A program made the translations under genes and the position numbers. DNA of 41,578 bases from Actinomycetes bacterium (GTDB taxonomy: Bacteria > Actinomycetota > Acidimicrobiia > Acidimicrobiales > RAAP-2), in contig JAJZJC010000023.1 of NCBI GenBank assembly GCA_021810205.1, positions 1-41,578 of the forward strand, written 5' to 3'. Positions 37,684 through 41,578 of this stretch are shown piece by piece. The number at the start of each line of letters is the position of its first letter. Positions within the stretch are counted from its first letter, which is position 1. The notes under the pieces were generated by a model that was not told the DNA's origin, ran no database searches, and saw only the letters and a list, made by a program, of their open reading frames with translations.

Positions 37684-38501
37684 GCGTGTTGTCGATACTG
37701 GCGGTCGACGACGAGGCGCCGTCGCTCGACGAGCTCTCCTATCTCCTGGCGCGCTCCCCGCTCGTCGGGCGCGTGACCGTCGCGTCGAGCGCGACGGAAG
37801 GGCTCCGGCGTCTGAAGGCCGAGCAGTTCGACGCCGTGCTGCTCGACATCCGCATGCCGGGGCTCGACGGCATGGAGCTCGCACGAGTCCTCGCCCGCTT
37901 CGCCTCTCCCCCTGCAGTGGTCTTCGTGACCGCGCACGAGGACCACGCCGTCGAGGCCTTCGAAGTGGGCGCGGCGGGCTACCTGCTGAAACCCGTCGAC
38001 GCTCAACGTCTCGACCGGGCGCTCCAGCGCGCGGTGGCCCGGCTCGCCGACCGCCCCGAGATCGCCTCGGCGTCCGGTGCGACGGGGGCGAATGGCGCGC
38101 GGGAGGGCGGCGCGCGCGACGAGCCGGCGCGCCACGGGCCGCTCGGACCCGATGGGCACGATGTGGTCGCGGTGGACTCCGGTGCCCGGACCCTTCTCTT
38201 GGCGTTGTCGGACATCGCGTGGGTGGAGTCCGCAGGGGACTATGTCCGGCTACACCTGCGTGACGGTGCCAACTACCTTCTGCGCACGCCGATGGCCACC
38301 CTCGAAGAGCAGTGGGCGGACCGAGGCTTCGTGCGGATCCACAGGGGATTCCTGGTCTCCTTGGCGGACATCACCGAGATCCGGACCGATGGGGCGCATA
38401 CCACCGTCCATGTCGGTAGCCAGGAGCTGACGGTGAGCCGCCGCCACGTGCACGACTTGCGCGATCGGCTCGTGCGATACGCGAGACCCGGCGGTCGCTG
38501 A
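37680..38501 (+). CDS. LytTR-family response regulator
   Basis: The 273-residue protein has a receiver domain (1-120) with acidic pocket Asp10, Asp11 and phosphoacceptor Asp56 in VLLDIRMPG, the conserved TAHEDHA Thr and GYLLKPV Lys, a Gly- and Ala-rich linker, and a LytTR DNA-binding domain (about 160-268) with IAWVESAGDYVRLHL, FVRIHRGFLVSL and ELTVSRRHV. LytTR domains bind pairs of 9-bp direct repeats, which are present just upstream of its partner kinase. The start GTG overlaps the kinase stop. Likely target: the divergent satP-acsA operon and possibly its own operon. Confidence 0.94.
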   Translation: MSVLSILAVDDEAPSLDELSYLLARSPLVGRVTVASSATEGLRRLKAEQFDAVLLDIRMPGLDGMELARVLARFASPPAVVFVTAHEDHAVEAFEVGAAGYLLKPVDAQRLDRALQRAVARLADRPEIASASGATGANGAREGGARDEPARHGPLGPDGHDVVAVDSGARTLLLALSDIAWVESAGDYVRLHLRDGANYLLRTPMATLEEQWADRGFVRIHRGFLVSLADITEIRTDGAHTTVHVGSQELTVSRRHVHDLRDRLVRYARPGGR

Positions 38502-39248
38502 CGCGCCGCGGTGCACGAGGAAGATCTCGCCAAGGAGCTCGCCAACAAGTTCGAGGACCATTGCACACGTGGCGAGCCGCAACAGATTGCGCGCATGGAG
38601 GACGCCAGTGATCTTAAGAGATCCGCCCCGAGGCATGTAGCAGTCCCCGCCTTCGCTGCGTGCGCGCATTCGAGCCCGCACTGCGGCACGTCCGTGCACG
38701 ACTCCCGGATCGCCACGGAAATGTCACACACGAATGCATGCGGTCCGACACATCGCGGACGCGGCGCTTCGATCCTCAACCGACGCTTGCTCGACGTTGT
38801 GCACGCGGATCCTCGCAGGTCGCGGCGTTATGAACGGACATACCGACTTCGATGGATGGGATCGAAGTACACCATGTCGGAGTTGATGTTCTGTTGATTC
38901 TTGCCTCGATTGGCACGACGTCGCTCGGCACCGCTAGGTTTCACGGCGCTGAACGCGAGACGGCAAAGGCGAGAGAACGCCTGCCGGACGCTGACTGCGG
39001 GAGGGGGCGGTACAGAGCGGCGCCCCGACCGTTCGGTGAAGGCAACCGACGACGACACGCAGCCGGGAGGATCAACCCGACCAACGAGGAACGGACCGAC
39101 ACATCGGTCGCACACCCTGCAGCGATGAGCTAGGACGGATCGCGCCTTCCGCGCGCCGTCCGGGGCGTGGATGCATTGGCCGCGGTCCGAAGATCATCGA
39201 CGGGCGGAGGGAGGCGCGTACTCACGCGCCCCGATCACGGGAGGTGCC
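38502..39248. other. Long region without a convincing gene
   Basis: About 750 nt with lower GC in places than the surroundings. Three inverted repeats stand out: GATCT-TAAG-AGATC (38611-38624), ACTTCGAT / ATCGAAGT with a 7-nt loop (38846-38868) and GGACGG-AT-CGCGC / GCGCG-CCGTCC (39133-39161), plus GGCGCGT / ACGCGCC (39213-39230) just ahead of the next gene. Short ORFs here lack recognisable domains. Confidence 0.6.
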
Positions 39249-39902
39249 GTGCGTTCTCGCATCGCACTCATCGCGGCGATTGCCGTAAGCATCATCATTT
39301 GCACCGCTGCTGTCGCGAGCGCGGTGACCCTCACTGCCGGGTCGTTCGCGAGCGGCGCGGCGCATGTAGCGAAGGCGCATGTAGTGAAGGCGCATGTAGT
39401 GAAACGGGAACGGCGAGGCGCCACCCGCGTCGGCCACCGGGCTGCGGCCCGTTCGGCGAAGCCCGGTTCTTCGGGCTTGGTGCGCCATCTGGTCGGAGAG
39501 TTCGAGTGGGCCATGCTGCGTCGGCACCCGATGACGGCGCCGGCACCGGTCGGTGCGCCATCGCCCGAGGCCGCGCCATTGCCGGTGGCACCTGCGTCGC
39601 AACCAGCCGTCGAAGCAGTGTCGTACACAGATGCCACCTCGACGACAACGCCGGATTGGGCGTGCATTCGCTACCACGAGTCGGGCGACAACTACGCGGA
39701 AGACTCCGGCAACGGCTACTCCGGCGCCTACCAGTTCTTGCCGAGCACGTGGAACGAAGCGGTGTCTGGCGCTGGCTACCCGCAGTACGCGAATGGCTGG
39801 GCCTTCGAAGCTCCGCCGGCTGTGCAGAACGCTGCGGCGTTGTGGCTGTACAACGCCGACGGCTGGCAACCCTGGAGCACGCGCTACGTGTGCGGTCTGT
39901 GA
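39249..39902 (+). CDS. Rpf-like transglycosylase-domain secreted protein
   Basis: The 217-residue protein starts with a signal peptide (VRSRIALIAAIAVSIIICTAAVASA), has a low-complexity middle with three HVxKA-type repeats and Pro-Ala rich sequence, and ends in a resuscitation-promoting-factor-like domain (about 135-217): WACIRYHESGDNYAEDSGN with putative catalytic Glu144, YSGAYQFLPSTW and AAALWLYNADGWQPWSTRY. Rpf enzymes cut peptidoglycan and help dormant cells resume growth. No LysM or G5 domain is present. GGGAGG lies 4 nt before the GTG; longer starts would place extra residues ahead of the signal peptide. Preceded by a hairpin. Confidence 0.85.
   Translation: MRSRIALIAAIAVSIIICTAAVASAVTLTAGSFASGAAHVAKAHVVKAHVVKRERRGATRVGHRAAARSAKPGSSGLVRHLVGEFEWAMLRRHPMTAPAPVGAPSPEAAPLPVAPASQPAVEAVSYTDATSTTTPDWACIRYHESGDNYAEDSGNGYSGAYQFLPSTWNEAVSGAGYPQYANGWAFEAPPAVQNAAALWLYNADGWQPWSTRYVCGL
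39360..39404 (+). repeat. 15-bp tandem repeat inside the Rpf-like gene
   Basis: Three units of GCGCATGTAGYGAAR at 39360-39374, 39375-39389 and 39390-39404, with two base changes. It encodes AHVAK/AHVVK/AHVVK, a basic linker after the signal peptide. Confidence 0.9.
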
Positions 39903-39907
39903 GCTGA

Positions 39908-39921
39908 GTCGGCGCGCCGAC
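39908..39921. terminator. Short palindrome between the Rpf-like gene and tRNA-Pro
   Basis: GTCGGCGCGCCGAC, a 14-bp perfect palindrome 6 bp beyond the Rpf-like stop. It could act as a weak terminator or a protein site. Confidence 0.25.
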
Positions 39922-39947
39922 GACTGCACGGCGCGCCCACCTGAACC

Positions 39948-40025
39948 TGGTCGGGCTGGCGGGACTTGAACCCGCGACCTCTTGACCCCCAGTCAAGCGC
40001 GCTAACCAAGCTGCGCCACAGCCCG
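39948..40025 (-). tRNA. tRNA-Pro (anticodon GGG)
   Basis: Minus-strand cloverleaf: acceptor CGGGCTG / CAGCCCG, D-arm GCGCAGCTTGGTTAGCGC, anticodon stem CTTGA / TCAAG around CTGGGGG (anticodon GGG, reads CCC), T-arm GCGGGTTCAAGTCCCGC, discriminator A and an encoded CCA (39948-39950). No long variable arm. Confidence 0.97.
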
Positions 40026-40033
40026 TGTTCGTC

Positions 40034-40154
40034 GGCCCTCCCGGGAGGGCCACAGCGGCCTTTGGCCGTGGAACGAGACTACAGGACCAGCGGGTGTCCT
40101 CCGATCCGGTCACGAGATCGGCGGAGCCCGAAGGCCTGCCAAAGGGTCCTGTAG
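40034..40154. other. Cluster of inverted repeats between tRNA-Pro and the LuxR-type gene
   Basis: GGCCCTCCCGGGAGGGCC (40034-40051) is an 18-bp palindrome; CGGCC-TTT-GGCCG (40056-40068) follows; then CTACAGGACC (40079-40088) pairs perfectly with GGTCCTGTAG (40145-40154), enclosing CCGATC / GATCGG. The outer stem plus inner hairpin could fold as a structured RNA about 76 nt long on either strand. Not a recognised RNA family. Confidence 0.55.
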
Positions 40155-40318
40155 CCCTAATCGCTGAGCCGTCCCCGACCCATGATGTGGGCGTGCACCT
40201 GGCAGACACCATCCGCAGGGGACGCGCGTCGGACGTCAGGTGGACATCGGCGCCGTATGGTCCGCACATGGTCGTCGAGGAGATGAGAGCTCCGTCCCGG
40301 CCGGCTGCCTGGAGCCTG

Positions 40319-40327
40319 TGGTATCTT
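40319..40327 (+). promoter_or_regulatory. Possible extended -10 of the LuxR-type ATPase gene
   Basis: TGG-TATCTT, an extended -10 about 45 nt upstream of the GTG at 40372. No -35 match is apparent, as is usual for extended -10 promoters. Confidence 0.4.
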
Positions 40328-40371
40328 TCCCGCCCCCGGACATCGCGTCCCCCAAGGAAGAGAGCCGCTCC

Positions 40372-41578
40372 GTGAGGTCCACTGCCCGAACCCTCTGCCT
40401 TCCACGGCAGAGCGTGGGCGGGCACATCCCGTCCGATCGCGGGGGTCTTGTTGCTCGCAGTCGTGAGCTCGCTGAGATCGACCACCTGCTGGGCCGCGTC
40501 CGGCGGGCCAGTGCAGGCGCAATCGGGTTCCGGGGTGAGTGCGGCGTCGGGAAGAGCGCGCTCGTCGAGGCGGCCGTCGCTCGGGCTACCGACTTGCGGA
40601 CCGTCCAGATCCGCGGCGCGATCGTGGCGGGCGCTGCCGCTGGACGAGACGTCGTCTCCACCTGGCCGGACCCTCTCCAAGAGCTCGCCGCCCGAGTCGC
40701 AGACCCATCTCCGGAGCAGCCTCGCTTCGCCAGTCCTGGTGCAGGTGCCCTGGCCCGTCGCGCCGTGTCCGCAGTCGTCGTCGAAGCGGCCGCATCCTCC
40801 CTTCGCCGACTGACGGGTGCAGGTCCGCTTCTCATCTCGATCGACGACTGCCAGGTGCTGCCGAGGGAGCTCGTCGTCGCATTGGCAGCCGCAGTCGTCG
40901 GCCCGTTGTGCGACGAGCCTGTCGGGCTGCTCCTGGCCTGGCGGGACACGCCGCATCTCGAGCCCTTCGAGCTGGGTCTCCAAGAGGTGGTCGTCCATGA
41001 GCTCGGCGGCCTTACGGTATCCCAGAGCCGTGAGCTCTTGTCGGCCCACTGTGACAAGCTCCCCGACGACGCGGTGCTCTCCGAGCTCGTGGGCCGGACT
41101 GGCGGAAACCCGCTCGTGTTGCTCGGAGCCTGTTGTCAGCTCACCGTGGCGGAACTCGCCGGATGGCATCCCCTCCCTGACCCGTTGCCGCTCGGTCCGG
41201 CGTGCGCCGACGGGTTCAACGTTGGACGGCTCCTTCCGCCGGCGACCCGACGGACGCTTGCAGTGGTGGCAGCTGGAAGCGCGCCCACCAAGGCGGTGGT
41301 TCAAGCCATGGACCGCGTGGGAGTGACCTTGAGCGACCTGGCTCCGGCGCTCGATGCGGGTGTGGTGTACCAGAAGGGGACGAGGATCGGGTTTCGGCAT
41401 CCGCTCGTGCGAAGTGCAGCGTTCTACGGTGAACCCGCCGACGTTCGCCGAGAGATACGGCGAGCGCTGAGCGACGTGCTCGCGGACGCGGGCGCCATCG
41501 AGGCGAGCGCTTGCCACGCCGGAGCCGATGTCGTCGGTGTCGACGCACTCGCAGCGCGTCGTCTGGCCGAGGCGGCGA
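40372..41578 (+). CDS. LAL-type ATPase/LuxR-family regulator, N-terminal part only
   Basis: The frame from GTG 40372 stays open to the window end, giving about 402 residues. It has an AAA_16-like ATPase: RSRELAEIDHLLGRV, Walker A GECGVGKSAL (from about residue 55), Walker B LLISIDDCQVL, and later ELVGRTGGNPLVLL and RIGFRHPLVRSAAFYG, the latter typical of large LuxR/MalT-like (LAL) regulators and related NTPases. The expected helix-turn-helix lies outside the window, so a regulator role is inference. AAGGA is 13 nt upstream; another GTG 14 codons in is possible. It is divergent from tRNA-Pro. Confidence 0.8.
   Translation, partial: MRSTARTLCLPRQSVGGHIPSDRGGLVARSRELAEIDHLLGRVRRASAGAIGFRGECGVGKSALVEAAVARATDLRTVQIRGAIVAGAAAGRDVVSTWPDPLQELAARVADPSPEQPRFASPGAGALARRAVSAVVVEAAASSLRRLTGAGPLLISIDDCQVLPRELVVALAAAVVGPLCDEPVGLLLAWRDTPHLEPFELGLQEVVVHELGGLTVSQSRELLSAHCDKLPDDAVLSELVGRTGGNPLVLLGACCQLTVAELAGWHPLPDPLPLGPACADGFNVGRLLPPATRRTLAVVAAGSAPTKAVVQAMDRVGVTLSDLAPALDAGVVYQKGTRIGFRHPLVRSAAFYGEPADVRREIRRALSDVLADAGAIEASACHAGADVVGVDALAARRLAEAA

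Noticed and set aside
38511-38897. Possible plus-strand gene after the LytTR regulator
   Set aside because: The first residues look charged and helical but the remainder lacks any fold or motif and no ribosome-binding site is present.
38900-39248. c-di-AMP (ydaO) riboswitch before the Rpf-like gene
   Set aside because: The conserved 3' core expected in this class, including the GACAGCTnACCTCG-type segment, was not found.
39331-41517. A 728-residue minus-strand open frame
   Set aside because: It passes through tRNA-Pro and runs antisense to the Rpf-like and ATPase genes, with no domain signature.

Overview
This is a GC-rich actinobacterial chromosome segment of about 41.6 kb. Several things point to Actinobacteria: a complete Pup-proteasome gene set (mpa, dop, pup, prcB, prcA, pafA), a fused FO synthase for coenzyme F420 (fbiC), a TrmI of actinobacterial length, an Rpf-like cell-wall protein, frequent GTG starts, and TAnnnT hexamers lying 6-9 nt before start codons as in leaderless actinobacterial genes. 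Gene order resembles deep-branching Actinobacteria such as Acidimicrobiia, but that placement is inference.

Layout. 1-10,700 (minus): a protein-turnover and export block. It reads mpa, dop, pup, prcB, prcA, pafA, then lepB, a tatB-like gene, tatC, and a HelY helicase cut off by the left edge. 10,850-11,210 (plus): a small ferredoxin preceded by a possible leaderless 22-codon ORF. 11,247-13,083 (minus): trmI and three small genes, two of them clearly membrane proteins, followed by a probable thioesterase remnant. 13,541-21,795 (plus): five genes (tkt, tal, zwf, fbiC, LOG-family) of which four boundaries are nearly or fully abutting; tkt/tal, zwf/fbiC and fbiC/LOG overlap by ATGA. 21,852-23,477 (minus): an acyl-CoA ligase. 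23,816-24,760 (plus): a secreted transglycosylase-NlpC/P60 enzyme. 24,795-30,990 (minus): glutamate synthase gltB-gltD. 31,243-32,700 (plus): a patatin-like protein. 32,731-33,297 (minus): a DUF2510 membrane protein. 33,421-36,076 (minus): satP-acsA for acetate uptake and activation. 36,508-38,501 (plus, divergent): a LytS-type histidine kinase and LytTR response regulator. 38,502-39,248: a long stretch with no convincing gene. 39,249-39,902: Rpf-like protein. 39,948-40,025 (minus): tRNA-Pro(GGG). 40,372-end (plus): N-terminal part of a large ATPase of the LuxR/LAL regulator type.

How the parts fit. Pup is deamidated by Dop, ligated by PafA, and pupylated proteins are unfolded by Mpa into the PrcAB core. 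The pentose-phosphate genes make NADPH and ribulose-5-phosphate; the latter feeds the riboflavin-pathway intermediate used by FbiC, so the zwf-fbiC coupling makes metabolic sense. SatP brings in acetate and AcsA makes acetyl-CoA. The intergenic region between satP-acsA and the LytS/LytTR pair holds four 9-bp direct repeats at 21-22 bp spacing that match the LytTR-domain operator geometry, so the two-component system probably controls acetate use. This, with the recurring leaderless-type -10 hexamers, is the most interesting regulatory content of the window.
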